Assembly (NCBI RefSeq): GCF_039532215.1
Contig: NZ_BAAARN010000001.1
Span: 725,028-789,027 of the forward strand
DNA length: 64,000 bases
Source: Pedococcus aerophilus
GTDB lineage: Bacteria; Actinomycetota; Actinomycetes; Actinomycetales; Dermatophilaceae
Reading direction: 5' to 3'
Positions 16,649 through 25,151 of this stretch are shown here, one piece after another. Position 1 is the stretch's first letter, and every line of letters begins with the position of its first letter. The notes beneath the pieces were generated by a model, which was not told the origin of the DNA, made no database searches, and saw nothing but the letters and a program-made list of their open reading frames with translations. The position numbers and the translations under genes were made by a program.

Positions 16649-17107
16649 TCAGGCGCGACGCACCAGCGGCTCGAGGACCACGTCGGTCGTCAGCGAGTTG
16701 GCGATGTAGCACTGGTCGTGCGCCTCGTGCAGGAGCCGCACGACGTCCTCGTCCGACACGGTGCCCGTCACCGTGACCACCGGGCGGAGCACGATCCGCG
16801 TGATCCTCACCGGGGTCACGTCCTGCGGCATCTCGCCCGTCACGTCGTCCGCGTAGGCCACCACGTCGACCTCTGCCCGCGCCGCTACCGCGAGGAACGA
16901 CAGCAGCTGGCAGGACGACGCGGCGAGGACGAGCAGCTGCTCGGGGTTCGGCAGGTCGGCGTCGCCGCGGAAGTGCGGGTCCGCCGACAGGTCGAGGCCG
17001 TCCGTCGCCGGCGGCAGGAACGCCGAGTGCGCCCGCGGGTAGTCGCGGTAGCCGACACCGGTGGACCCGTCCCACCGGACCTGCGCGCGGTACTCGTGCG
17101 GCGCCAT
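16649..17107 (-). CDS. OsmC family peroxiredoxin-like protein
   Basis: OsmC/Ohr-type thiol-dependent peroxidase that detoxifies organic hydroperoxides. Both family cysteines are present: Cys66 (AASSCQLLS) and Cys133 (HDQCYIANS). The N-terminal strand YRAQVRW and NPEQLLVLAASS are typical of the OsmC/YhfA subgroup. Length 152 aa is normal. A GAGGGGAGC ribosome-binding site precedes the ATG, unlike the leaderless genes around it. It lies 28 bp downstream of gcvT in the same direction and could be read through from it. Confidence 0.9.
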   Translation of the reverse strand: MAPHEYRAQVRWDGSTGVGYRDYPRAHSAFLPPATDGLDLSADPHFRGDADLPNPEQLLVLAASSCQLLSFLAVAARAEVDVVAYADDVTGEMPQDVTPVRITRIVLRPVVTVTGTVSDEDVVRLLHEAHDQCYIANSLTTDVVLEPLVRRA

Positions 17108-17135
17108 ACCTGCTCCCCTCGCCGCCGTCTCCAGA

Positions 17136-18242
17136 TCAGCCCTCGCGGACGTCCACGGTGACGAACGGGGGCTTGACGACGGTGGCGGTGACCTCGCGGC
17201 CGCGGACGTCGATGACGACCTCGGCGCCCTCGGCGACGGACGGAGCGAGCAGCGCGAGCGCGATGCCGTTCTTCAGGGTCGGGCTGAACGTCCCCGAGGT
17301 CACCTCGCCGACGACCGCACCGTCCGCCTTCACGGCGCACCCCGCACGGGGTATGCCGCGGCCGGTGGCAAGCAGGCCCCACGCCACCCGCTCGGGGCCT
17401 GCGGCCTTCTCGGCGACGAGGGCGTCCTTGCCCCAGAAGGCGTCCTTCTTCCAGCCGACCGCCCAGCCGACGCGGGCCTGGACCGGCGTGATCTCGGTGG
17501 ACAGCTCGTGGCCGTGCAGCGCGTAGCCCATCTCGGTGCGCAGGGTGTCGCGGGCGCCGAGCCCGCAGGGCAGGCCGTCGTAGGGGGCTGCTGCCTCGGT
17601 CAGGGCGTCCCAGAGCTGGGCGGCGACGTCCCACGCGGGGACGAGCTCGTAGCCGCGCTCGCCGGTGTAGCCGGTGCGGCACACGATGACGGGCAGCCCG
17701 TTCCAGTCGGTCTCGACGAACGACATGTACTCGTGCCCGGTGGGCAGGCCGAGGGCGTCGAGCACCTCGTCGGACTTCGTCCCCTGGACGGCGATGACGC
17801 CGTAGGACTCGTGCAGGTCCTCGACGACGATGCCCTCGGGCGCGGCGGCGGCGAGGCGACGGACCACCTCGGCGGTGTTGGCGGCGTTGGGGATGAGGAA
17901 GACGTCCTCGTCGGAGCGCAGGTAGGCGATGAGGTCGTCGACGACACCACCGTTCTCGTCGCAGCACAGGGTGTACTGCGCCTTGCCCTCGTGGATCCGG
18001 CCGAGGTCGTTGGCGAGGCAGGAGTTCACGAACTCACGCGCCCCCGGTCCCGACACCCGTGCCTTGCCCAGGTGCGAGACGTCGAAGATCCCGACGGACG
18101 AACGGACGGCCGTGTGCTCGCGGACGACTCCGCCACCGGGGTACTCGATCGGCATCTCCCAGCCACCGAAGTCGGCCATCTTGGCGCCCAGCGCCACGTG
18201 CCGGTCGTGCAGGGGGGAGGTCTTCAGGGCTGCGTCGCTCAT
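17136..18242 (-). CDS. gcvT: Aminomethyltransferase (glycine cleavage T protein)
   Basis: T protein of the glycine cleavage system: transfers the methylene group from aminomethyl-lipoyl GcvH to tetrahydrofolate and releases ammonia. Family blocks: [16 protein letters not shown] near the N-terminus, [14 protein letters not shown] (the folate-binding Asp region), [12 protein letters not shown] and [21 protein letters not shown]. Length 368 aa is standard. GcvH and GcvP are not in the window. TAGCGT seven bases before the ATG predicts a leaderless transcript; the promoter faces the pepA promoter. Its lipoylated partner would depend on the lipB/lipA genes found 10 kb further on. Confidence 0.94.
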   Translation of the reverse strand: MSDAALKTSPLHDRHVALGAKMADFGGWEMPIEYPGGGVVREHTAVRSSVGIFDVSHLGKARVSGPGAREFVNSCLANDLGRIHEGKAQYTLCCDENGGVVDDLIAYLRSDEDVFLIPNAANTAEVVRRLAAAAPEGIVVEDLHESYGVIAVQGTKSDEVLDALGLPTGHEYMSFVETDWNGLPVIVCRTGYTGERGYELVPAWDVAAQLWDALTEAAAPYDGLPCGLGARDTLRTEMGYALHGHELSTEITPVQARVGWAVGWKKDAFWGKDALVAEKAAGPERVAWGLLATGRGIPRAGCAVKADGAVVGEVTSGTFSPTLKNGIALALLAPSVAEGAEVVIDVRGREVTATVVKPPFVTVDVREG

Positions 18243-18249
18243 GGGCCGA

Positions 18250-18255
18250 ACGCTA
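18250..18255 (-). promoter_or_regulatory. -10 box of a leaderless promoter (gcvT)
   Basis: TAGCGT on the minus strand, seven bases before the ATG at 18242. Confidence 0.65.
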
Positions 18256-18288
18256 CCGCCCCGTCCGGCGGGCCCCCACCGGCACGGA

Positions 18289-18294
18289 TATCCT
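18289..18294 (+). promoter_or_regulatory. Probable -10 box of pepA
   Basis: TATCCT would give a leader of about 45 nt with an AAAGGA ribosome-binding site. It is divergent from the gcvT promoter. Confidence 0.45.
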
Positions 18295-18345
18295 CGGCGA
18301 GCAGGGCCAAACCCACCCCACGCACACCACGCAAAGGATGCGAAC

Positions 18346-19884
18346 GTGACCACCGTCAGCGTTTCCGACCGATCCGCCCACGACCTCAAGGCCGACGTCG
18401 TCGTGCTCGGCACGGTCGACGACTCGGGCTCCGCGGCCCTCGCCGCGGGCCACGGGCTCCCCCGCGACGCCGCCGCCCACGTGGCCGCGCAGCTCGCGGC
18501 CCTGCACGCGACCGGCAAGCCCGAGGAGGTCCTGACCCTCGCCGCCGTCCCGTCGGTCGCCGCCGCGCGGGTCGTCCTCACGGGCCTGGGTTCCGCGACC
18601 TCCCGCACCACGTCCTTCGACGCCGAGGTCCTGCGCCGCGCTGCCGGTGCTGCCGTGCGCTCGCTGAAGAAGGCCCCCAAGGTCGTCCTGGCCCTGCCCA
18701 CCTCCGGTGTCGAGTCCGTGGCCGCCGTGGCCGAGGGTGCCGCACTCGGCGCCTACCGCTACTCCAAGACCCAGGGCACCGACAAGAGCACGAGCTCGGC
18801 CGCCAAGGGCACCAAGGCGGCCGCGAAGGACGCGGGCGTCACGGCCATCACGGTGGTGACCGCCGACGCGCGCCTCAAGGCCGTCAAGGCCGCTGCCACC
18901 CGCGCCGCCGTCCTCGCCGACGCCAAGGCCTACGCCCGCGACCTGGTCAACACCCCGCCCAACGTGCTCTTCCCCCAGTCGTTCGCCGACTCGGTCAAGG
19001 CGCGCAACACCGCCGCCAAGGCCAAGGTGACCATCAAGGTCCTGGACGAGAAGGCGCTCGAGAAGGGCGGCTTCGGCGGCATCGTCGGCGTCGGGCAGGG
19101 CTCGGTCAACCCGCCGCGCATCGTCACCCTCACCTGGGCCCCGGCGAAGGCGACCCACTCGGTGGCCCTCGTCGGCAAGGGCATCACCTTCGACTCGGGC
19201 GGCCTGTGCATCAAGCCCCCGGCCTCGATGCTCACGATGAAGTCCGACATGGCCGGCGCCGCCGCGGTCGCCGCGACGGTCTTCGCCGCCGCCCGGCTCG
19301 GCCTGCCCGTCAAGGTCACCGGCTACCTCTGCCTCGCCGAGAACATGCCGAGCGGCTCCGCGCAGCGCCCGGGCGACGTCGTGTCGATGCGCAACGGCAC
19401 CACGGTCGAGATCCTCGACACCGACGCAGAGGGCCGCATGGTCCTCGGCGACGGCCTCGTCCTCGCGGGCGAGTCCAACCCCGACGCCATCGTCGACATC
19501 GCCACCCTCACCGGCGCGCAGATGGTCGCCCTCGGTGGCCGTGTCGCCGGGATCATGGCCAACGACGACGCCTTCCGCGACCGAGTCCGCGCGGCAGCCG
19601 ACGGCTCCGGCGAGGCCGCCTGGCCCATGCCGCTCCCGAAGGACCTCCGCGCGCAGCTCGAGTCGGCCGTGGCCGACCTGTCCCACAAGGGTGAGCGCTG
19701 GGGCGGGATGCTCACCGCCGGGCTGTTCCTCAGCGAGTTCGTCGACGAGTCGACCCCGTGGGCGCACGTCGACATCGCGGGCCCGTCCTTCAACGAGGGC
19801 TCGGCCTACGGCTACACGCCCAAGGGCGCGACCGGCTACGGCGTCGGCACCCTGCTCTCGCTCGTGGAGGGCTACGCCGGCTGA
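18346..19884 (+). CDS. pepA: Leucyl aminopeptidase (M17)
   Basis: Two-metal M17 aminopeptidase that removes N-terminal residues from peptides in the cytosol. The C-terminal catalytic domain shows [10 protein letters not shown] (277-286; Lys278, Asp283), KSDMAGA with Asp301, and DTDAEGR (358-364; Asp360, Glu362, catalytic Arg364). [10 protein letters not shown] (201-210) marks the start of the conserved part. The N-terminal macro-like domain holds a Lys/Ser-rich insert around 140-160. Length 512 aa is normal. The GTG follows AAAGGA at a short distance; an ATG eight bases upstream is out of frame. It ends in a strong terminator. Confidence 0.94.
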   Translation: MTTVSVSDRSAHDLKADVVVLGTVDDSGSAALAAGHGLPRDAAAHVAAQLAALHATGKPEEVLTLAAVPSVAAARVVLTGLGSATSRTTSFDAEVLRRAAGAAVRSLKKAPKVVLALPTSGVESVAAVAEGAALGAYRYSKTQGTDKSTSSAAKGTKAAAKDAGVTAITVVTADARLKAVKAAATRAAVLADAKAYARDLVNTPPNVLFPQSFADSVKARNTAAKAKVTIKVLDEKALEKGGFGGIVGVGQGSVNPPRIVTLTWAPAKATHSVALVGKGITFDSGGLCIKPPASMLTMKSDMAGAAAVAATVFAAARLGLPVKVTGYLCLAENMPSGSAQRPGDVVSMRNGTTVEILDTDAEGRMVLGDGLVLAGESNPDAIVDIATLTGAQMVALGGRVAGIMANDDAFRDRVRAAADGSGEAAWPMPLPKDLRAQLESAVADLSHKGERWGGMLTAGLFLSEFVDESTPWAHVDIAGPSFNEGSAYGYTPKGATGYGVGTLLSLVEGYAG

Positions 19885-19923
19885 CGGCCACGCGCCATAC
19901 GCGGCACCGCCGCTGCTCCACGC

Positions 19924-19958
19924 CAGAGGGGCCCGTCCGGATCGGACGGGCCCCTCTG
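19924..19958. terminator. Terminator hairpin after pepA
   Basis: A perfect 16-bp stem (CAGAGGGGCCCGTCCG and complement) with a 3-nt loop, between convergent genes. Confidence 0.9.
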
Positions 19959-19989
19959 TGGATATATCTGCACGCTCGCGCGCTGGTCG

Positions 19990-20196
19990 TCAGCCGCCGC
20001 TCTTGCGACGGAACATCTGCTGCGTCGCGCTCGTCGCCGCACCCTGCGCGTGGTCGACCTTGCCGTGCTCGCTGTCGTCGGAGACGTCACGCCCGGCGTG
20101 GGACTGCTTCTTGTCGAGCGCTTCGCGGAACTTGCGCTTCATCTCCTCGCTGGGTCCCGTGCTCCCCTGGGACTTCGCACCGTCGGACTTGGCCAT
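19990..20196 (-). CDS. DUF5302 family small protein
   Basis: A 68-residue, very polar actinobacterial protein. EEMKRKFREALDKK is the family's amphipathic helix and the tail ends in QQMFRRKSGG, the recurring DUF5302 C-terminus. The middle is rich in Ser, Asp and His and looks disordered. AGGAGGG a few bases before the ATG supports the start. The function is unknown; a nucleic-acid or ribosome contact is plausible from the charge but unproven. Confidence 0.82.
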   Translation of the reverse strand: MAKSDGAKSQGSTGPSEEMKRKFREALDKKQSHAGRDVSDDSEHGKVDHAQGAATSATQQMFRRKSGG

Positions 20197-20339
20197 CGTG
20201 CCCTCCTGCTGCTCGTGCGGCGCGGGCCGCGTGCGGACCCGCCGTGGGTCAACCTTCGCATCCCGGCTCGGCAGGGCACCACCGCATATCCCGTCCGGCA
20301 CCGTTCACCACGCCCGATCACGCTGCGGCGTATGGCGCT

Positions 20340-20675
20340 TCAGCCCTTCTTGCGCTGCCGGGAGTTCCACTCGCGCATGCGTCCGGGGTACCCCGTCTGG
20401 AGGACGTCGTAGACCGGGACACCGAGGCTGCCTGCCAGCTCGAAGGCCGCCTGTCGCGACCCGGCCGCGCGACGCGTCCACTCACCGTCGTGGGCGATGA
20501 GGATGACCGTCGTGGCGGTGACGTTGGTGGGTGGCTCGACGTAGGCCTCGACCCCGCGCCGGCTCTCGGCGAACTCGGCGAGGTGCTTGCGCACCGCCTG
20601 CTGGTCCACCGCCATGTTGGGCCCGTCGGAGGGACCACGTCCGGAGCCCTTGCGTCCCCGCTTCCACCACGCCAT
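20340..20675 (-). CDS. Conserved hypothetical protein (111 aa)
   Basis: Actinobacterial protein without a named function. The N-terminus is basic and Trp-rich (MAWWKRGRKG). A mixed alpha/beta core follows with ATTVILIAHDGEWTRR and AFELAGSLGVPVYDVLQTGYPGRMREW, which resembles a small nucleotide-type fold. Its start is fixed by TATCGT six bases before the ATG; the upstream open frame would cross that promoter. It is separated from DUF5302 by 143 bp that contain no other gene I can support. Confidence 0.72.
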   Translation of the reverse strand: MAWWKRGRKGSGRGPSDGPNMAVDQQAVRKHLAEFAESRRGVEAYVEPPTNVTATTVILIAHDGEWTRRAAGSRQAAFELAGSLGVPVYDVLQTGYPGRMREWNSRQRKKG

Positions 20676-20681
20676 GCGACA

Positions 20682-20687
20682 ACGATA
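20682..20687 (-). promoter_or_regulatory. -10 box of a leaderless promoter (111-aa protein)
   Basis: TATCGT on the minus strand, six bases before the ATG at 20675. Confidence 0.65.
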
Positions 20688-20753
20688 CGGGGACAGGGCT
20701 GCCCGCCGTCGGCCATTGCGCCCGCGTGGACCTGCTTGCACCCCGGGCCTCAA

Positions 20754-20773
20754 ACAGTGACAAGATGCACTGT
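20754..20773. promoter_or_regulatory. Inverted repeat upstream of lpdA
   Basis: ACAGTG and CACTGT, a perfect 6-bp inverted repeat with an 8-nt spacer, about 80 bp before lpdA. It has the layout of a repressor operator; the regulator is not known. Confidence 0.45.
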
Positions 20774-20853
20774 GTCGATTCCGGGGTGGTCACGACCTGA
20801 CTGCCTCACGGACGACTGAGACCGTCCAGTGCCCACCACGCAAGGGAGCGAGC

Positions 20854-22233
20854 ATGTCGGCTGACGCCGAGACCACCTTCGATGTCGTCGTCCTGGGTGG
20901 AGGAAGTGGCGGCTACGCCTGCGCGTTCCGTGCCGCAGAGCTCGGGCTCAGCGTCGCGCTCGTCGAGAAGAACAAGCTCGGTGGCACCTGCCTGCACGTC
21001 GGGTGCATCCCGACCAAGGCCCTCCTGCACGCCGCCGAGGTCGCCGACACCGCCCGCGAGGGTGCGCAGTTCGGCGTGAAGACGACCTTCGAGTCGGTCG
21101 ACATGTCCGGCGTCAACGCCTACAAGGACGGTGTGATCGCCCGTCTCTACAAGGGGCTCCAGGGTCTGGCCAAGGCCCACAAGATCGAGCTCGTCGAGGG
21201 TGCGGGACGCCTCGTCGACCGCTCCACCGTCGAGGTCGACGGACGCCGGGTCACCGGCCGCAACGTCGTCCTCGCCACCGGTTCCTACGCGAAGTCGCTG
21301 CCCGGCCTGGAGATCGGTGGTCGCATCATGACCAGCGAGCAGGCGCTGGCGCTCGACTTCGTCCCCCCGCGCGTCGTCGTCCTCGGTGGCGGTGTCATCG
21401 GGGTCGAGTTCGCCTCGGTGTTCCGTTCCTTCGGGTCCGAGGTGACCATCGTCGAGGCGCTCCCCCGGCTCGTGGCCGCGGAGGACGAGGCGGTCTCCAA
21501 GACGCTCGAGCGCTCGTTCCGCAAGCGCAAGATCGCGTTCAGGACGGGCGTGAAGTTCGCCGGTGCCACCCAGTCCGGTGACACCGTGACGGTGTCCCTC
21601 GAGGACGGCGGCACCATCGAGGCCGACCTGCTGCTCGTCGCCGTCGGCCGCGGTCCGGTCACCGAGGGCCTCGGGTATGCCGAGGCAGGCGTCACCCTGG
21701 ACCGTGGATTCGTCACGACCGACGAGCGACTGCGCACCGGAGTCGAGGGTGTCTACGCCGTCGGCGACATCGTGCCCGGGCTCCAGCTCGCCCACCGCGG
21801 GTTCGCCCAGGGCATCTTCGTCGCCGAGGAGATTGCCGGGCTCGCGCCCGCCGTGATCGACGAGATGGGCATCCCGCGCGTCACCTACTGCGACCCCGAG
21901 ATCGCGTCGGTCGGTCTCACCGAGAAGCAGGCCACCGAGAAGTACGGCGAGGTCGAGACCTATGAGTACAACCTCGGGGGCAACGGCAAGTCCCAGATCC
22001 TCCAGACTCAGGGCTTCGTCAAGCTCGTCCGCGAGAAGGACGGCCCGGTCGTCGGCGTGCACATGATCGGCGCCCGCATGGGTGAGCAGATCGGTGAGGC
22101 GCAGCTGATCTACAACTGGGAGGCCCTGCCCTCCGACGTCGCCGGGCTGATCCACGCCCACCCGACGCAGAACGAGGCCCTCGGCGAGGCGCACCTCGCC
22201 CTGGCCGGCAAGCCCCTGCACGCCCACAACTAG
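20854..22233 (+). CDS. lpdA: Dihydrolipoyl dehydrogenase (E3)
   Basis: FAD enzyme that reoxidises dihydrolipoyl groups of 2-oxoacid dehydrogenases and of the glycine cleavage system, passing electrons to NAD+. FAD loop GGGSGG (15-20), redox-active disulfide GGTCLHVGCIPTK (Cys46, Cys51), NAD loop VVLGGGVIGVEFAS (about 175-188), ATG-type motif TGSYAKS, and the catalytic HAHPTQNE histidine of the partner subunit near the C-terminus are all present. Length 459 aa is standard. GGGAG precedes the ATG. It forms an operon with sucB, 48 bp downstream, which supplies the E2 subunit. Confidence 0.96.
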   Translation: MSADAETTFDVVVLGGGSGGYACAFRAAELGLSVALVEKNKLGGTCLHVGCIPTKALLHAAEVADTAREGAQFGVKTTFESVDMSGVNAYKDGVIARLYKGLQGLAKAHKIELVEGAGRLVDRSTVEVDGRRVTGRNVVLATGSYAKSLPGLEIGGRIMTSEQALALDFVPPRVVVLGGGVIGVEFASVFRSFGSEVTIVEALPRLVAAEDEAVSKTLERSFRKRKIAFRTGVKFAGATQSGDTVTVSLEDGGTIEADLLLVAVGRGPVTEGLGYAEAGVTLDRGFVTTDERLRTGVEGVYAVGDIVPGLQLAHRGFAQGIFVAEEIAGLAPAVIDEMGIPRVTYCDPEIASVGLTEKQATEKYGEVETYEYNLGGNGKSQILQTQGFVKLVREKDGPVVGVHMIGARMGEQIGEAQLIYNWEALPSDVAGLIHAHPTQNEALGEAHLALAGKPLHAHN

Positions 22234-22281
22234 AGCTACTGCTGATCCGCCAGCGAACACGAAACAAGGAGATAGAGGCAC

Positions 22282-24189
22282 ATGTCTGAACGCGTGACCA
22301 TGCCGGCCCTGGGTGAGTCGGTCACCGAAGGCACCGTGACGCGCTGGCTGAAGAACGTCGGCGACACGATCGAGGTCGACGAGCCGCTGCTCGAGGTGTC
22401 CACCGACAAGGTCGACACCGAGATCCCGTCCCCCGTGGCCGGGGTGCTGCAGGAGATCCTCGCCCAGGAGGACGACACCGTCCCCGTCGGCGCCGACCTC
22501 GCAGTCATCGGCGACGGCACCGACAGCGGCAGCAGCGACGCCGGCGACCAGTCCGGTGACGCCGGTCAGCAGGACGCCGGTCAGCAGGAGTCCACCGAGC
22601 AGGCGTCGGCCGGGTCCGACGAGCCACCGGCCGAGGCCCCCTCGACCGAGCAGGCCCCCCAGGAGTCCACCTCCGAGCCCGAGGCTGCCGCCTCTGCCGA
22701 GAGCGGGTCATCCGACGACAGTTCGTCCGCGGATGGTTCGGGGGACGGCGGCTCCGGCGAGACCGTGACCATGCCGGCCCTGGGCGAGTCCGTCACCGAG
22801 GGCACGGTCACCCGCTGGCTCAAGGCCGAGGGCGACACCGTCGAGGTCGACGAGCCGCTGCTCGAGGTGTCCACCGACAAGGTCGACACCGAGATCCCCT
22901 CGCCGTTCGCCGGCACCCTGACGAAGATCCTCGTCCAGGAGGACGACACGGTCCCGGTCGGTGGAGAGCTCGCGGTCATCGGCGGGTCGTCCGGTGGTTC
23001 CGCCGGCGCCCCCGCCGAGGCGCCCAAGGAGGAGCCGAAGGCCGAGCCCGCCCCTGAGCCGAAGGCCGAGGAGCCGAAGGCCGAGGAGCCCAAGGCCGAG
23101 GAGCCCAAGGCCGAGGAGCCGAAGGCCGAGGAGCCGAAGCAGGAGGCCCCCCAGGCCCCCGCCGCCGAGTCCGCACCGGCCGCAGAGTCCGCCCCCGCCC
23201 CGAAGGCGTCCTCCGGCGACAGCCAGGACGCCTCGGCCTACGTCACCCCGCTCGTGCGCAAGCTCGCCGCGGACAACAAGGTCGACCTGGGCTCGCTCAA
23301 GGGCACCGGCGTCGGTGGCCGCATCCGCAAGCAGGACGTCCTCGACGCGGCCAAGGCCGCCGAGGAGGCCAGCAAGCCTGCTGCCGCCCCGGCTCCGGCT
23401 GCTGCGCCCGCCGCCGCTCCCGCGGCCCCTGGTGGCTCGTCGCGCCCCTCTGCTGCTGCATCCGTCTCGCCGAAGCGCGGCACCACCGAGAAGATGTCGC
23501 GCCTGCGCCAGACCATCGCCAAGCGCATGGTCGAGTCGCTGCAGGTGTCGGCGCAGCTCACCACCGTGGTCGAGGTGGACGTCACCAAGATCGCCCGGCT
23601 GCGGGCGAAGGCCAAGAGCGAGTTCGAGCAGCGCGAGGGCACCAAGCTCAGCTTCCTGCCGTTCTTCGCGCTGGCTGCCGTCGAGGCCCTCAAGGCCCAC
23701 CCGTCGGTCAACTCCAGCGTCGAGGGCACCGAGGTGACCTACCACGGCACCGAGAACCTCGGCATCGCCGTCGACACCGAGCGCGGGCTGCTCGTCCCGG
23801 TGATCAAGGACGCGGGCGACCTCAACATCGCCGGCCTGTCCCGCAAGATCGCCGACCTCGCCGAGCGCACCCGCACCAACAAGATCGGTCCGGACGAGCT
23901 CGGTGGCGGCACCTTCACGCTGACCAACACGGGCAGCCGGGGCGCACTGTTCGACACCCCGATCATCAACCAGCCCAACGTCGCCATCCTCGGCACCGGC
24001 GCGGTCGTCAAGCGACCCGTCGTCGTGTCCGACGGTGACGGTGGCGAGACGATCGCGGTCCGGTCCATGGTCTACCTGGCCCTGTCCTACGACCACCGGG
24101 TCGTCGACGGTGCCGACGCGGCGCGCTTCCTCACCACGATGAAGACGCGTCTCGAGGAGGGCGGCTTCGAGTCCGACCTCGGACTCTGA
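22282..24189 (+). CDS. sucB: Dihydrolipoamide acyltransferase (E2) with two lipoyl domains
   Basis: E2 core of a 2-oxoacid dehydrogenase complex, in actinobacteria usually named SucB and serving 2-oxoglutarate/pyruvate dehydrogenase. Two lipoyl domains carry the DKV lysine (Lys43 and Lys200). Linkers are rich in Asp/Ser/Glu, then in Ala/Pro/Glu/Lys, including six 15-bp DNA repeats encoding EPKAE units. A peripheral-subunit-binding domain lies at about 320-354 ([12 protein letters not shown]), and a CAT-type catalytic domain contains DHRVVDG with His605. The length of 635 aa reflects the doubled lipoyl domain. AAGGAG lies about ten bases before the ATG. It follows lpdA directly, and lipB/lipA downstream supply its lipoyl cofactor. 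Confidence 0.95.
   Translation: MSERVTMPALGESVTEGTVTRWLKNVGDTIEVDEPLLEVSTDKVDTEIPSPVAGVLQEILAQEDDTVPVGADLAVIGDGTDSGSSDAGDQSGDAGQQDAGQQESTEQASAGSDEPPAEAPSTEQAPQESTSEPEAAASAESGSSDDSSSADGSGDGGSGETVTMPALGESVTEGTVTRWLKAEGDTVEVDEPLLEVSTDKVDTEIPSPFAGTLTKILVQEDDTVPVGGELAVIGGSSGGSAGAPAEAPKEEPKAEPAPEPKAEEPKAEEPKAEEPKAEEPKAEEPKQEAPQAPAAESAPAAESAPAPKASSGDSQDASAYVTPLVRKLAADNKVDLGSLKGTGVGGRIRKQDVLDAAKAAEEASKPAAAPAPAAAPAAAPAAPGGSSRPSAAASVSPKRGTTEKMSRLRQTIAKRMVESLQVSAQLTTVVEVDVTKIARLRAKAKSEFEQREGTKLSFLPFFALAAVEALKAHPSVNSSVEGTEVTYHGTENLGIAVDTERGLLVPVIKDAGDLNIAGLSRKIADLAERTRTNKIGPDELGGGTFTLTNTGSRGALFDTPIINQPNVAILGTGAVVKRPVVVSDGDGGETIAVRSMVYLALSYDHRVVDGADAARFLTTMKTRLEEGGFESDLGL
23056..23145 (+). repeat. Six 15-bp tandem repeats in the sucB linker
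   Basis: Six consecutive copies of GAGCCGAAGGCCGAG with one to three changes (the last copy diverges to GAGCCGAAGCAGGAG), encoding an Ala/Pro/Glu/Lys hinge. Copy number in such linkers often varies between strains. Confidence 0.85.
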
Positions 24190-24215
24190 CCCACACACAC
24201 CTCGTAGGAGCAGAC

Positions 24216-25118
24216 ATGCCGCAGCGCGTTGCCATCACCGGTTCCACCGGACTGATCGGCAGCGCGCTGTCGGCATTCCTGCGCGAGCGCGGGGACGAGG
24301 TGGTGCGCCTCGTCCGGCGTGCCCCCGAGCAGCCCGACGAGGTGCGCTGGGACCCGGCGTCCCGTCTGCTCGACCCTGCGTCGCTGACCGGGGTGACCGC
24401 TGTCGTCCACCTCGCCGGTGCCGGCGTCGGGGACCACCGGTGGACGCCGTCCTACCAGCAGCAGATCCTCGGCTCCCGGGTCGACGGCACCACGACGATC
24501 GCCACCGCCCTGGCTGCCCTCGGCGAACCGGTCCGCCTCGTCAGCGGTTCCGCCGTCGGCGTCTACGGCGACCGTGGCGACGAGGTCCTCACCGAGGACT
24601 CGACGCCGGGTGGCGGGTTCCTCAGTGAGGTCGTGCGCGCCTGGGAGGCTGCGGCCGACCCCGCCCGCGAGGCCGGGTTGTCGGTGGCCCACCCGCGCAC
24701 CGGCATCGTGCTGTCCCCCGAGGGCGGTGCCCTGTCGAGGATGCTGCCGCTGGCCAGGCTCGGGATCAACGGCCCGCTGGGCAACGGCAAGCAGTGGTGG
24801 CCCTGGATCTCGTTGCGCGACACCGTGTCCGGGCTTGCCCACCTCGTCGACCACCCCGAGGTCGAAGGCCCCGTGAACCTCGTCGCGCCGGTGCCGGACC
24901 GCCAGATCGACATCGCCCGCGAGCTCGGTCGCCAGATCCACCGACCGGCGATCTTCCCGGCGCCCGCGTTCGGCATCAAGCTCATCCTCGGTGGGTTCTC
25001 CGACGAGATCCTCACGAGCAAGCGCGTCGTCGCCCAGCGCCTCACGGCGTCGGGCTTCGTGCACCGCGACCCCGACGTGGCCTCTGCGCTGCGCTGGGTC
25101 CTCGCCCAGCAGTCCTGA
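24216..25118 (+). CDS. TIGR01777 family NAD-dependent epimerase-like protein
   Basis: Short-chain extended dehydrogenase/epimerase fold of the TIGR01777 (YfcH) family, function unknown. The NAD(P) loop GSTGLIG is at 9-15. VVHLAGAGVGDHRWTPSYQQQILGSRVDGT is the family's hallmark block (only partly quoted here as residues about 68-97), with SGSAVGVYGDRGDE holding the tyrosine. The C-terminal DUF1731-type region ends in GFVHRDPDVASALRWVL. At 300 aa it is of normal size. It follows sucB by 26 bp and is probably co-transcribed. Close spacing to lpdA-sucB is often seen in actinobacteria, but no biochemical link is established. Confidence 0.9.
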   Translation: MPQRVAITGSTGLIGSALSAFLRERGDEVVRLVRRAPEQPDEVRWDPASRLLDPASLTGVTAVVHLAGAGVGDHRWTPSYQQQILGSRVDGTTTIATALAALGEPVRLVSGSAVGVYGDRGDEVLTEDSTPGGGFLSEVVRAWEAAADPAREAGLSVAHPRTGIVLSPEGGALSRMLPLARLGINGPLGNGKQWWPWISLRDTVSGLAHLVDHPEVEGPVNLVAPVPDRQIDIARELGRQIHRPAIFPAPAFGIKLILGGFSDEILTSKRVVAQRLTASGFVHRDPDVASALRWVLAQQS

Positions 25119-25151
25119 CCGAGCGGCGACCTGCCGCGCCACGACGAGGCG

